From the NCBI RefSeq assembly GCF_002222595.2, contig NZ_CP022413.2, positions 17,501-81,500 of the forward strand: a DNA stretch of 64,000 bases. Direction: 5' to 3'. The stretch is from Blautia hansenii DSM 20583 (GTDB taxonomy: Bacteria > Bacillota > Clostridia > Lachnospirales > Lachnospiraceae). Both the position numbers and the translations under genes were made by a program. How positions within the stretch are numbered: position 1 is the first letter of the stretch; every line of letters begins with the position of its first letter. Below the pieces are notes generated by a model. The model ran no database searches, was not told where the DNA came from, and saw only the letters and a list, made by a program, of their open reading frames with translations. Below are positions 28,584 to 36,105 of the stretch, in pieces.

Positions 28584-29246
28584 ATGAAACTGAAAATTAA
28601 AGACCCCGGAAGTGCAATTACCCATTTTATTGGATGTATTATGGCGATTTTAGCTGCTCTGCCGCTGCTTTGGAAAGCGGCAAGAGAGCCGGATTATATC
28701 CATATTATTGCGATGAGTATTTTTATATTGAGTATGATTTTACTATATGCGGCAAGTACGATTTATCATACGGTAAATTCAACAGAAAAGGTAAACCGCA
28801 GACTTCGCAAGCTGGACCACATGATGATTTTTATTTTAATCGCAGGGAGTTATACACCGGTTTGTCTGATTGTTTTGAAAGGAAAAACAGGATTGCTGCT
28901 GTGTGCCGCTGTGTGGATTACGGCAATTATCGGAATTATTGTAAAAGCATGCTGGATTACATGCCCCAAGTGGTTTTCTTCTGTAATTTATATTGGAATG
29001 GGCTGGCTGTGCGTATTTGCTTTTGTTCCGATTGTACATTCCCTCTCGCCGGCAGGGTTTGGATGGCTTTTGGCAGGAGGAATTATTTATACAGTAGGAG
29101 GAATTATTTATGCGCTGAAGCTTCCTATTTTTAATTCCCACCATAAAAATTTTGGTTCTCATGAGATTTTTCATCTCTTTGTAATGGGAGGAAGCGTTTG
29201 TCATTTTATTGTGATGTATTTCTTTGTAATGCCTATGCCGGCATAA
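28584..29246 (+). CDS. hemolysin III / TrhA-family seven-helix membrane protein
   Basis: A 220-residue PAQR/HlyIII family protein. The family's conserved polar positions are seen in ASTIYHT, RRLRKLDHMMIFILIAGSYTP and the C-terminal GSHEIFHLFVMGGSVCHF, where Ser/Asp/His residues form a putative zinc site. Bacterial TrhA members affect membrane fluidity; the hemolysin name is historical. The start is ATG 28584 after AAAGGAG. Confidence 0.92.
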   Translation: MKLKIKDPGSAITHFIGCIMAILAALPLLWKAAREPDYIHIIAMSIFILSMILLYAASTIYHTVNSTEKVNRRLRKLDHMMIFILIAGSYTPVCLIVLKGKTGLLLCAAVWITAIIGIIVKACWITCPKWFSSVIYIGMGWLCVFAFVPIVHSLSPAGFGWLLAGGIIYTVGGIIYALKLPIFNSHHKNFGSHEIFHLFVMGGSVCHFIVMYFFVMPMPA

Positions 29247-29276
29247 GATGTGTAAAAAGAGAAAAGAATGTGGATA

Positions 29277-29326
29277 AAGCAGATAAAATAAAATCCTTTT
29301 GTGGATGAAATTTTATCTGCTTTTGG
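29277..29326 (+). terminator. terminator after the hemolysin III gene
   Basis: AGCAGATAAAAT pairs with ATTTTATCTGCT, followed by TTTT; the stem continues through AAATCC/GGATGAAA. Confidence 0.8.
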
Positions 29327-29359
29327 TTTGTAGGAGATTGCGTTATATGAAACAAAAAG

Positions 29360-30154
29360 TTAAATCAGTCCAAAATGTTCCATAGCTTTATAAATGCCGT
29401 CTTCTTCAACCGAAGCAGTAACATAAGAGCAAACGTCTTTAATAGGCTGTGAAGCATTTCCCATAGCGATGCTGTTTGGAACAGCTTCTAACATTGCTCT
29501 GTCATTTTCACTGTCACCGAAGACATAACAATCTTCTTTAGATTTTCCAAGATGTTCGCAAAGAAAGTCAATTCCGCTTGCTTTTGAGTAGCCTTTTTGA
29601 ATGATTTCATACATATTATTAGAGCGGTCAATGCACTGGAAGTATTGAGATAAGTAAGATTTTAATTCCTCGTTTTCCGGTGTAGGAGGAAGCATTGCGA
29701 GGATTTTATCATAAGTGAGGGTATCACTGTGCAAAATGTCTTCAATATTTTCTCCTTTAATTTGGAAAAGTTTTTCCGCAGCATCAATCCATTTTTCGGC
29801 ATTTGCAAGAGTATAATCAAAATAAACAGCATGAGATGCTTCGTAAAGTACAGAAACTTTATGTTCACGCAGTTTATATATAAGCTCCTTACAAAATGTA
29901 TTGGTAAGTTTTTGAGAGAAAAGTTCCTTATCATGAAGAAAAATATTGATGCCGCAGCCGCAGATATAGCCATCAAAATTCAAATCGGTTATTTTTTCAG
30001 GGAGACTGGTTCTTGTTCTTCCGGTATTGATAAAGAGAAGATGTCCGTTGTCACGGGCCTTTTTTAAGGCAAGCTTTGTGCTTTCAGGCATAACTCCGGG
30101 ACCTTCTGTAATCAGTGTACCGTCTATATCAAAAAATAAAAGTTTGGAAGTCAT
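29360..30154 (-). CDS. Cof-type HAD-superfamily phosphatase
   Basis: A 264-residue HAD hydrolase of the Cof/YidA type. Motif I is LLFFDIDGTLITE with the nucleophile Asp, motif II FINTGRT, motif III lysine in KASGIDFL, and motif IV YVFGDSENDRAML. These enzymes dephosphorylate sugar phosphates or cofactors; the substrate cannot be read from sequence. AAAGGA precedes the ATG. It is a single gene, divergent from spoVT. Confidence 0.9.
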   Translation of the reverse strand: MTSKLLFFDIDGTLITEGPGVMPESTKLALKKARDNGHLLFINTGRTRTSLPEKITDLNFDGYICGCGINIFLHDKELFSQKLTNTFCKELIYKLREHKVSVLYEASHAVYFDYTLANAEKWIDAAEKLFQIKGENIEDILHSDTLTYDKILAMLPPTPENEELKSYLSQYFQCIDRSNNMYEIIQKGYSKASGIDFLCEHLGKSKEDCYVFGDSENDRAMLEAVPNSIAMGNASQPIKDVCSYVTASVEEDGIYKAMEHFGLI

Positions 30155-30251
30155 AGAAAAAACGTCCTTTCTGGTAATAGGGTTAAAATTTTGTATTCTA
30201 TGGGGTATTTTAGGACAGAATGGGAATATTGTAAAGTGTTAATCAAGTCAA

Positions 30252-30315
30252 AATCGTATCAAAACGTGCCAAAAGATTGATACGATTGACATGATTTGAT
30301 GAGTAAATGTATAAA
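30252..30315 (+). promoter_or_regulatory. spoVT promoter with an 11-bp inverted repeat
   Basis: AATCGTATCAA (30252-30262) and TTGATACGATT (30277-30287) form a perfect inverted repeat. Its right arm overlaps the first two bases of a TTGACA -35 (30286-30291), which has an 18-base spacer and TATAAA (30310-30315). The repeat looks like an operator. Confidence 0.6.
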
Positions 30316-30379
30316 AATTCCTTCCTGTACAGATACTATTTCCAGAAATGGAAATTTTAACAGATGGAGGAATTTTTTT

Positions 30380-30925
30380 ATGAAAGCGACAGGAATTGTA
30401 AGAAGAATTGATGATTTAGGCCGAGTAGTAATTCCAAAGGAAATCAGAAGAACTTTAAGAATAAGAGAAAGTGACCCAATGGAAATCTTTACGGACAGAG
30501 AGGGACAGATTATTTTGAAGAAATATTCTCCTATCGGTGAGCTGAATATGTTTGCGAAAGAATATACAGAAGCGTTGGCACAGGCAGCAGGCTGTATTGC
30601 ATGTATCGCAGATAAGGATCAGATTATTGCAGCGGCAGGAAACGGATGGAGAGAATATGAGCAGAAAACCATTAGTAGAGAACTGGAAGAACAGATTTCA
30701 GATAGAAAAAATATTTGTGCCGCAGAGCAAAAAGAATTTATCAGAATTATCGAGGGAGACAAAATGGAATATGCGTCTCAGGTAGTATGGACAATTACCT
30801 GTGCGGGAGATGCAGTTGGTGCAGTGATTATTTTGGAAAAAGAGGGTGGTCGTAAGTTTACGGATACAGAACCAAAATTGGCACAGGCAGCAGCAGGATT
30901 TCTGGGGAGACAGATGGAACAATAG
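30380..30925 (+). CDS. spoVT: stage V sporulation protein T (AbrB/SpoVT family)
   Basis: A 181-residue transcription factor: an N-terminal AbrB-type swapped-hairpin DNA-binding domain (TGIVRRIDDLGRVVIPKEIR) and a C-terminal GAF-like domain with GNGWREYEQKTISRELEEQI and AVGAVIILEKEGG. Length and order match SpoVT, a forespore regulator that many non-sporulating Lachnospiraceae also keep. ATG 30380 follows GGAGG by nine bases; the longer frame from 30296 has no such site. Confidence 0.9.
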   Translation: MKATGIVRRIDDLGRVVIPKEIRRTLRIRESDPMEIFTDREGQIILKKYSPIGELNMFAKEYTEALAQAAGCIACIADKDQIIAAAGNGWREYEQKTISRELEEQISDRKNICAAEQKEFIRIIEGDKMEYASQVVWTITCAGDAVGAVIILEKEGGRKFTDTEPKLAQAAAGFLGRQMEQ

Positions 30926-30941
30926 TAAAAATAAGATAGAT

Positions 30942-30999
30942 AAAATTCAGCCATAGAGCGGTGCGTTGACGTGAGCGGTTGCTTATGGCTGAATTTTTA
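30942..30999. terminator. terminator shared by spoVT and pncB
   Basis: AAAATTCAGCCATA pairs with TATGGCTGAATTTT across a 28-base G-rich loop. T runs occur on both strands. Confidence 0.85.
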
Positions 31000-31011
31000 A
31001 TAAATTTTTTC

Positions 31012-32475
31012 TTATTCAATAGAAGCCTGTCCGACTTTTTTTAAAAGGTCTGATTTTATTTGATAAAGCTCATCAGACAAATCTACATAAACCTCCTGTG
31101 GGTTGGCAAAACGTCTTGTTTCATCCCATAAAGTATTTAACTCTTTGCGGCAGATTTCCTGAATTTCCATGACGGAAGGTGAGGTATAAACACATTCTCC
31201 TTTCAGGAATACCGGTATGAGAAGCTCTCGTAAAGTGTATGAGCCGCCCGGAATTTTTGTCTTTTTCCATGTGGCAATAGGATCAAAAATAATCATATCT
31301 TCATCAGGATTAAATACTTCGTGTTCCATACAGATTAAATCAGCACGGATTTTTCCGGTTTGCTTATCATAAATTCTTTGAATAGTTTTATTTCCCGGAT
31401 TTGTGATTTTTTCAATGTTTTCGGAAAGCTTGATTTTCGGTATAAAATCAGCATCATCTTTATTCTTAATAGCAGCCAATTTGTAAACACCGCCAAAAGC
31501 CGGATTATCATTACAGGTAATCAGATTTGTTCCTACTCCCCATGAATTGATTTTTGCGCCCTGAGCTTTTAAGCTTTCAATTAAATATTCGTCAAGGTCG
31601 CTGGAAGCGGAAATAATAGCATCTTCAAAACCGGCGTCAGACAACATTTTATAAGCTTGTTTGGACAGGTATGCCAAGTCACCGCTGTCAATGCGAATAC
31701 CATAGCCTTTTAAATCAATACCGGAGTCTCTCATTTCTTTAAATACACGAATGGCATTAGGGACACCGGAATTTAAAACATCATAAGTATCTACTAATAA
31801 AATACAGGCATTTGGATAAAGCTGGGCATAGGTTTTAAATGCTGTGTATTCGTCAGGAAAACTCATAATCCAACTGTGGGCGTGAGTTCCTTTTACAGGA
31901 ACTTGGAACATCTGTCCTGTAAGTACGTTGGAAGTACCGATGCAGCCGCCGATAACAGCGGCTCTTGCGCCATAGAGTCCTGCATCAGGTCCTTGTGCAC
32001 GGCGAAGTCCAAATTCCATAATGCCATCGCCTTTTGCTGCGTAAACAACACGGGAAGCTTTTGTGGCAATCAGACTTTGATGGTTCAGCAGATTTAAAAT
32101 AGCTGTTTCAATTAACTGAGCTTCCATAACAGGTGCAATTACTTTTAAGAGAGGTTCTCTTGGGAAGACAACCGTTCCTTCGGGAACAGCATAAATATCA
32201 CCTGTGAAATGAAAGCCTCTTAAATATTCCAGAAAGTCTGTATCGAAAATTTTCAGGCTTTTTAAATAATCGATGTCATCCGGGGAGAAATGGAGGTCAC
32301 GCACATATTCAATAATTTGCTCCAATCCAGCAGCAATGGCATATCCGCCGCCACAGGGATTTTTCCTGTAAAAGGCATCGAAAACAACAATTTGGTCTGT
32401 GGGATTTTTGAAATATCCCTGCATCATAGTCAGTTCATATAAATCAGTCAATAATGTCAGATTTAAAGCTCTCAT
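31012..32475 (-). CDS. pncB: nicotinate phosphoribosyltransferase
   Basis: A 487-residue enzyme that makes nicotinate mononucleotide from nicotinate and PRPP in NAD salvage. The N-terminus NLTLLTDLYELTMMQGYF is the family signature; the phosphoribosyl site is seen in GIRIDSGDLAYLSKQAYKML and SSDLDEYLIESL. The start at 32475 follows AAAGGAG; an in-frame extension to 32520 would begin inside the operator region. Two palindromes at its transcription start suggest control by a repressor. Confidence 0.94.
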   Translation of the reverse strand: MRALNLTLLTDLYELTMMQGYFKNPTDQIVVFDAFYRKNPCGGGYAIAAGLEQIIEYVRDLHFSPDDIDYLKSLKIFDTDFLEYLRGFHFTGDIYAVPEGTVVFPREPLLKVIAPVMEAQLIETAILNLLNHQSLIATKASRVVYAAKGDGIMEFGLRRAQGPDAGLYGARAAVIGGCIGTSNVLTGQMFQVPVKGTHAHSWIMSFPDEYTAFKTYAQLYPNACILLVDTYDVLNSGVPNAIRVFKEMRDSGIDLKGYGIRIDSGDLAYLSKQAYKMLSDAGFEDAIISASSDLDEYLIESLKAQGAKINSWGVGTNLITCNDNPAFGGVYKLAAIKNKDDADFIPKIKLSENIEKITNPGNKTIQRIYDKQTGKIRADLICMEHEVFNPDEDMIIFDPIATWKKTKIPGGSYTLRELLIPVFLKGECVYTSPSVMEIQEICRKELNTLWDETRRFANPQEVYVDLSDELYQIKSDLLKKVGQASIE

Positions 32476-32490
32476 ATCATAGCGCTCCTT

Positions 32491-32537
32491 TGCATTTTGT
32501 GCAATCAGCTTGTTTTGCACTTTGTGCAGATATTATA
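32491..32537 (-). promoter_or_regulatory. pncB promoter -10 and two TGCA palindromes
   Basis: TATAAT on the minus strand at 32532-32537 is followed by TGCACAAAGTGCA (32516-32528) and TGCACAAAATGCA (32491-32503). Their centres are 25 bases apart. They sit at or just after the transcription start, as repressor operators do. Confidence 0.5.
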
Positions 32538-32554
32538 CCACGTGCGCAGAAGAA

Positions 32555-33121
32555 TTAAAAGGTTTGTGTTAACTTCATTCCGTGATATTCCTCTAAAGTA
32601 AGTCCTGTAAGAGAAAGATATAGGGAAAGTGTTTTGCCTACAAACCGAATATGCCATGGCTCAAATGGATATCCGGTAATATGCTCTTTTCGTTTGGGAT
32701 AGCGTAGGATAAAGCCATGAATGGGTGCATGTGCTTTTAACCATTTTCCTTCTTTTGTATCAGAGAAGCTTTCTTCTAATTCAAAGTTTAAAGAAGGGCA
32801 GGAAACGTCAAGGGCAAGACCGCTTTGGTGTTCGCTGGTTCCCGGAGCTGCCACAGCCGTACTATTTCTTTTTAAGGCATTTTCATATAATTGCTTTTGA
32901 CTTAGATAAGAACGATATCCGGAAACACCTACGAGAGAAATATGGTCTAAGGAAGCCTGTTCAAATAAAGCCTTTGCTGCTGTGGCAGCGTCAATATCCA
33001 GCATTTTGCGTTCCTCATTGGCGGAGGGGGCAAAGGGGATTTTTGCAGTTGTAAGGTGAGTCGGTATATAATCAAATGCTAAAGGGACAGAAGGGTTAAT
33101 AAGCTGCGTATAGGAAAACAT
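32555..33121 (-). CDS. VanY-type D-Ala-D-Ala carboxypeptidase (M15B family)
   Basis: A 188-residue M15B peptidase domain. Zinc ligands are in GTSEHQSGLALDVS and FEPWHIRFV, with the family's SGYRSYLSQKQLYEN before them. These enzymes trim the terminal D-Ala from peptidoglycan stem peptides outside the membrane. Oddly, there is no signal peptide or membrane anchor from this start, and the region upstream in frame gives no clear one. Either the real start was altered or the protein leaves by another route. Not tied to a vancomycin cluster. Confidence 0.82.
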   Translation of the reverse strand: MFSYTQLINPSVPLAFDYIPTHLTTAKIPFAPSANEERKMLDIDAATAAKALFEQASLDHISLVGVSGYRSYLSQKQLYENALKRNSTAVAAPGTSEHQSGLALDVSCPSLNFELEESFSDTKEGKWLKAHAPIHGFILRYPKRKEHITGYPFEPWHIRFVGKTLSLYLSLTGLTLEEYHGMKLTQTF

Positions 33122-33379
33122 AGAATAAGCACCTGCCTTTTTATAGTAAGTACAAGATATGCGGGTAACGGGAAAAATAGAACTAAAATTTCTATATTTT
33201 TCTTAAAATAGAGAAATATAGAAAATAGAATTTCAAAATGCTCTTTAGTATGATAAGACAAAAGAGAAAAAATAAGAAAAATGCCTAAAAAATAAGGCTG
33301 AAAAGGGGCTGAAACAGAAAAAATAATTTTGAGCATATTACTACATTGAAGTGGGAAAAGTCAAAAGGGAGAAGTGTTA

Positions 33380-33493
33380 TTGGACATATTGATGAATGAA
33401 ACAGAAAGTGCTATCATACGCATTGTAAAAGATAAATATATTTTAATTGAAAAGGAAAAGAGGCAATCGCTATGGAAGCAAATGCAAACGTAG
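33380..33493 (+). CDS. small ORF, 37 codons, unknown
   Basis: A TTG start behind GGGAG opens a 37-residue basic peptide (ESAIIRIVKDKYILIEKEKR in the middle); ATG 33392 is an alternative start. It overlaps the next small ORF by 22 bases in another frame. The stretch 33,122-33,379 before it is AT-rich with no gene seen. Coding status is uncertain. Confidence 0.3.
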   Translation: MDILMNETESAIIRIVKDKYILIEKEKRQSLWKQMQT

Positions 33494-33621
33494 TAAATAA
33501 GAAAAAAAGTTTTAAGGAAAAATTTCATGATTATATGATGGGAATGTCAAAAATTGTACCATTTGGATTGAATGATAAGGAAGACAAGTATTATCACAGC
33601 ATTTTTAATTATGATAAATAA
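33472..33621 (+). CDS. small ORF, 49 residues, unknown
   Basis: A 49-residue protein starting at ATG 33472 with a weak GAGGC site nine bases upstream. It is basic at the N-terminus (KKKSFKEKFHDYMMGMSK) and rich in Tyr, Asp and His at the end (DKEDKYYHSIFNYDK). No family recognised. A clear terminator follows at once, so this is a short transcription unit that may hold one or two small proteins. Confidence 0.5.
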   Translation: MEANANVVNKKKSFKEKFHDYMMGMSKIVPFGLNDKEDKYYHSIFNYDK

Positions 33622-33637
33622 GAGATAAAAACAAGGG

Positions 33638-33673
33638 AAGATAGGGCTGAAAAGTCGCTGTCTTCTTTTTTTG
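33638..33673 (+). terminator. terminator after the small ORFs
   Basis: GAAGATAG pairs with CTGTCTTC (one G-T pair), followed by seven Ts. The gap 33,674-33,905 has a small CATAG/CTATG hairpin with a T run near 33,750-33,770 and no gene. Confidence 0.75.
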
Positions 33674-33905
33674 CTTTATTTCTTGTTTTTAGTATACTCG
33701 TTTTTGACAATGAAATCTACTCGGAAAAATACACAAAAATCCATAGAATGTAACCTATGCTTTTTTGGGAACAATGTCAATGGATTTTAAAATCTCTCCA
33801 TGCTAAAATATCTGCAATGGTAAGCTATTCAATATCGTATACCGCATCATTTAAGCTTATTCCATTATCTATATTATTATTATTATAGTTATTAGGAGGT
33901 ACAGT

Positions 33906-34256
33906 ATGAACGATACGAAGATTGATGCAATGTTTGAAATATTGCAAACCATTACAAAAGATATAACTGATATGAAAAAAGATATAACTGATATGAAAAA
34001 AGACATGACCGACATGAAAAAGGATATCCTAGGATTAAAAGAAGAAACAAGGGATATAAGGCTTCATATTGAAAATGTAACGGACAAAAACATATCTTTA
34101 CTGGCAGAAAATTATTGTAATCTAGTTCAAAAGCTAGATGAAAATAACAAAGTGACAGACAATCAATTAGCATATCAGATTAAAGTGAATTATTTAATTT
34201 CTGACATGGAAAAGGTGAAACAGGAAGTGGCAGAAATTAAAAAACGCATTTCATAA
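33906..34256 (+). CDS. coiled-coil protein with MKKDITD repeats
   Basis: A 116-residue soluble protein, nearly all predicted coiled coil. Residues about 19-43 contain four tandem heptads of the form DITDMKK encoded by a 21-base repeat (GATATAACTGATATGAAAAAA type), a tract that could grow or shrink by slippage. AGGAGG precedes the ATG and a terminator follows, so it is a single gene. Function unknown; similar short proteins occur in Clostridia. Confidence 0.75.
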   Translation: MNDTKIDAMFEILQTITKDITDMKKDITDMKKDMTDMKKDILGLKEETRDIRLHIENVTDKNISLLAENYCNLVQKLDENNKVTDNQLAYQIKVNYLISDMEKVKQEVAEIKKRIS

Positions 34257-34268
34257 TGTGTTACAAAT

Positions 34269-34313
34269 ACCTCCCGGTGAGCGGTTTGGTTCGCTGACCT
34301 GGGAGGATTTTTA
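34269..34313 (+). terminator. terminator after the coiled-coil gene
   Basis: CCTCCC pairs with GGGAGG, and inside it GTGAGCG with CGCTGAC, followed by ATTTTT. Confidence 0.85.
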
Positions 34314-34343
34314 AATTTTATTTATTTACGAGGGGGAAACACA

Positions 34344-36104
34344 TTGAAAAAGATAAAGCAATATAGGCTAAAAGGGATTTACTATCGCAGTTTTATGGTT
34401 TTAATTGTAATCCCAATTCTCATTGTATTTATTGCAGCAATTTTTATTATTCGTCAAATGATGGAAGATTCTGCTATACGGAATATTGAACGTGTGCAGA
34501 AAAATATGTGTATGAATTTGGAAAATGAAATCCAAGATGCAGCTTTAAGGCTATCGCATTTTTTATATGTAAATGATGGTACAATTACAAAGGCAGCAGC
34601 GAAAACAGACACTTATGATATGGAAAAAAAGAGGGTGTTGTCAAAGGAATTAGACAGATATTTTAATTTTGCCATGTGTCCCATAGAGGATATTGCAGCG
34701 GCAACTTTTTTTATGAAAAACGGAAATTATACCAATTTAAAAGAAGATTTTTCTATTTCTATGGCAGAAATCAAAGGAGCAGATTGGTATGTACAAGCGT
34801 TGAAAGAGAAGAACAAAGTCTCTGTAGGAAGTTTTAACAAAAAAATCACATCATCGAAATATGGTCAAAATCCTTTTTATATTGCAGTAGCAATTTCACC
34901 GGACATTCGGGTAGATCAGTCGGGACGTATTGAAACAGCTATGTTAATCGTTGTATCTGATTTAGAGAAAACCATAAAATCGGATACAAAGGATGATTCT
35001 CTTGGAAATACGATTTTATTAGATGAGAAAAATGAGGTTTTATATGATCCGGAAGGAAAAGCAGACCTTATTAAAGGCAGGGAAATAAAGGATGGACAAT
35101 ATAAATTTAAAGAAGAGAAAACAGGGAAATCCTATGTGGCAGTAGCTAGGTCTGTAACAGGTACAAAGTGGCGTGTTGTGAACGTAGTGCGAGCAAGAAA
35201 AATAACAGGAGCTTTTTTGCGTACAGCAAGTATTATGCTTGTGATAATTGCTGCGTTAATGTTGCTTTTTAATATATTTTCACATTATTTTTTGAAAAAT
35301 ATTATTCATCCGGTTAATGATATTATCCAAGGCTTAAAAGTAGTACAGACAGGAAACTTAGATGTTCATATTACACCAAAGGGACAATCAGAAATCCGTA
35401 ACATGATTCATTCCTTTAACCAAATGGTGAGACGGTTAAAGATACTGATTAAAGAGAATGAGCAACAGCAGTTAAAGAAGCAAGAGGCGGAAATGAAGGC
35501 TTTACAGTCACAGATAAATCCACATTTTCTGGTAAATTCTTTAAGTTCTATTCGATTTATGGCGCAGGTTTCCAGATTTGAGGGGATTCGAAAAATGGCA
35601 GAAGCATTGATAAAAATATTGTCCTGTTCTTTTCGAAGTAATCAGAGTACCTATACAATTAGAGAAGAACTGGAGATGCTTGATAGTTTTATCTTCCTTA
35701 TGAGTATTCGTTATTCTGATGGCTTTCAATTTGAAAAAGAAGTGGATGAAAAATGCTTAGATTATCAAATTCCCAGACTGATTTTGCAGCCTTTAGTAGA
35801 AAATTCTATTGTTCATGCTTTTACAGAGAAAGAGGATATAGGGGTAATTAAAGTATCTGTATATGAAGATACGGAATGGATTTATTTAACTGTAGAAGAT
35901 AATGGAAAAGGAATTTCAGAAGCACAAAAAAAACGGATTTTCAGCGAGGAAGAAAAGGAAGATAATTATAGTATTGGAATCAGAAATGTTTATACCAGAT
36001 TAAAGTTAAATTATGGAGAGGATAGCAAGTTCGTTATAGATAGCAGAGAAGGCTCTTATACGAAGACGAAAATTGCGCTTAAAAAGAAAGTGGTGGACAA
36101 GTGA
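34344..36104 (+). CDS. YesM-type sensor histidine kinase
   Basis: A 586-residue sensor: helix 1 (residues about 15-37), a dCACHE-like extracellular sensor, helix 2 (about 292-312), HAMP (FLKNIIHPVNDIIQGLKVVQ), His_kinase domain with phospho-acceptor H394 in LQSQINPHFLVNSL, and an ATPase domain (PLVENSIVHAF, VEDNGKGIS). The start is TTG 34344 behind GAGGGGG. One base separates it from the response regulator gene. YesM/YesN pairs usually control a neighbouring sugar transporter, here the one at 37.8-40.8 kb. Confidence 0.92.
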   Translation: MKKIKQYRLKGIYYRSFMVLIVIPILIVFIAAIFIIRQMMEDSAIRNIERVQKNMCMNLENEIQDAALRLSHFLYVNDGTITKAAAKTDTYDMEKKRVLSKELDRYFNFAMCPIEDIAAATFFMKNGNYTNLKEDFSISMAEIKGADWYVQALKEKNKVSVGSFNKKITSSKYGQNPFYIAVAISPDIRVDQSGRIETAMLIVVSDLEKTIKSDTKDDSLGNTILLDEKNEVLYDPEGKADLIKGREIKDGQYKFKEEKTGKSYVAVARSVTGTKWRVVNVVRARKITGAFLRTASIMLVIIAALMLLFNIFSHYFLKNIIHPVNDIIQGLKVVQTGNLDVHITPKGQSEIRNMIHSFNQMVRRLKILIKENEQQQLKKQEAEMKALQSQINPHFLVNSLSSIRFMAQVSRFEGIRKMAEALIKILSCSFRSNQSTYTIREELEMLDSFIFLMSIRYSDGFQFEKEVDEKCLDYQIPRLILQPLVENSIVHAFTEKEDIGVIKVSVYEDTEWIYLTVEDNGKGISEAQKKRIFSEEEKEDNYSIGIRNVYTRLKLNYGEDSKFVIDSREGSYTKTKIALKKKVVDK

Positions 36105-36105
36105 G

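Noticed and set aside
33079-33336. 85-codon hydrophobic minus-strand frame upstream of the VanY-like gene
   Set aside because: It is in another frame, lacks a ribosome site, and its hydrophobicity follows from AT-rich sequence.
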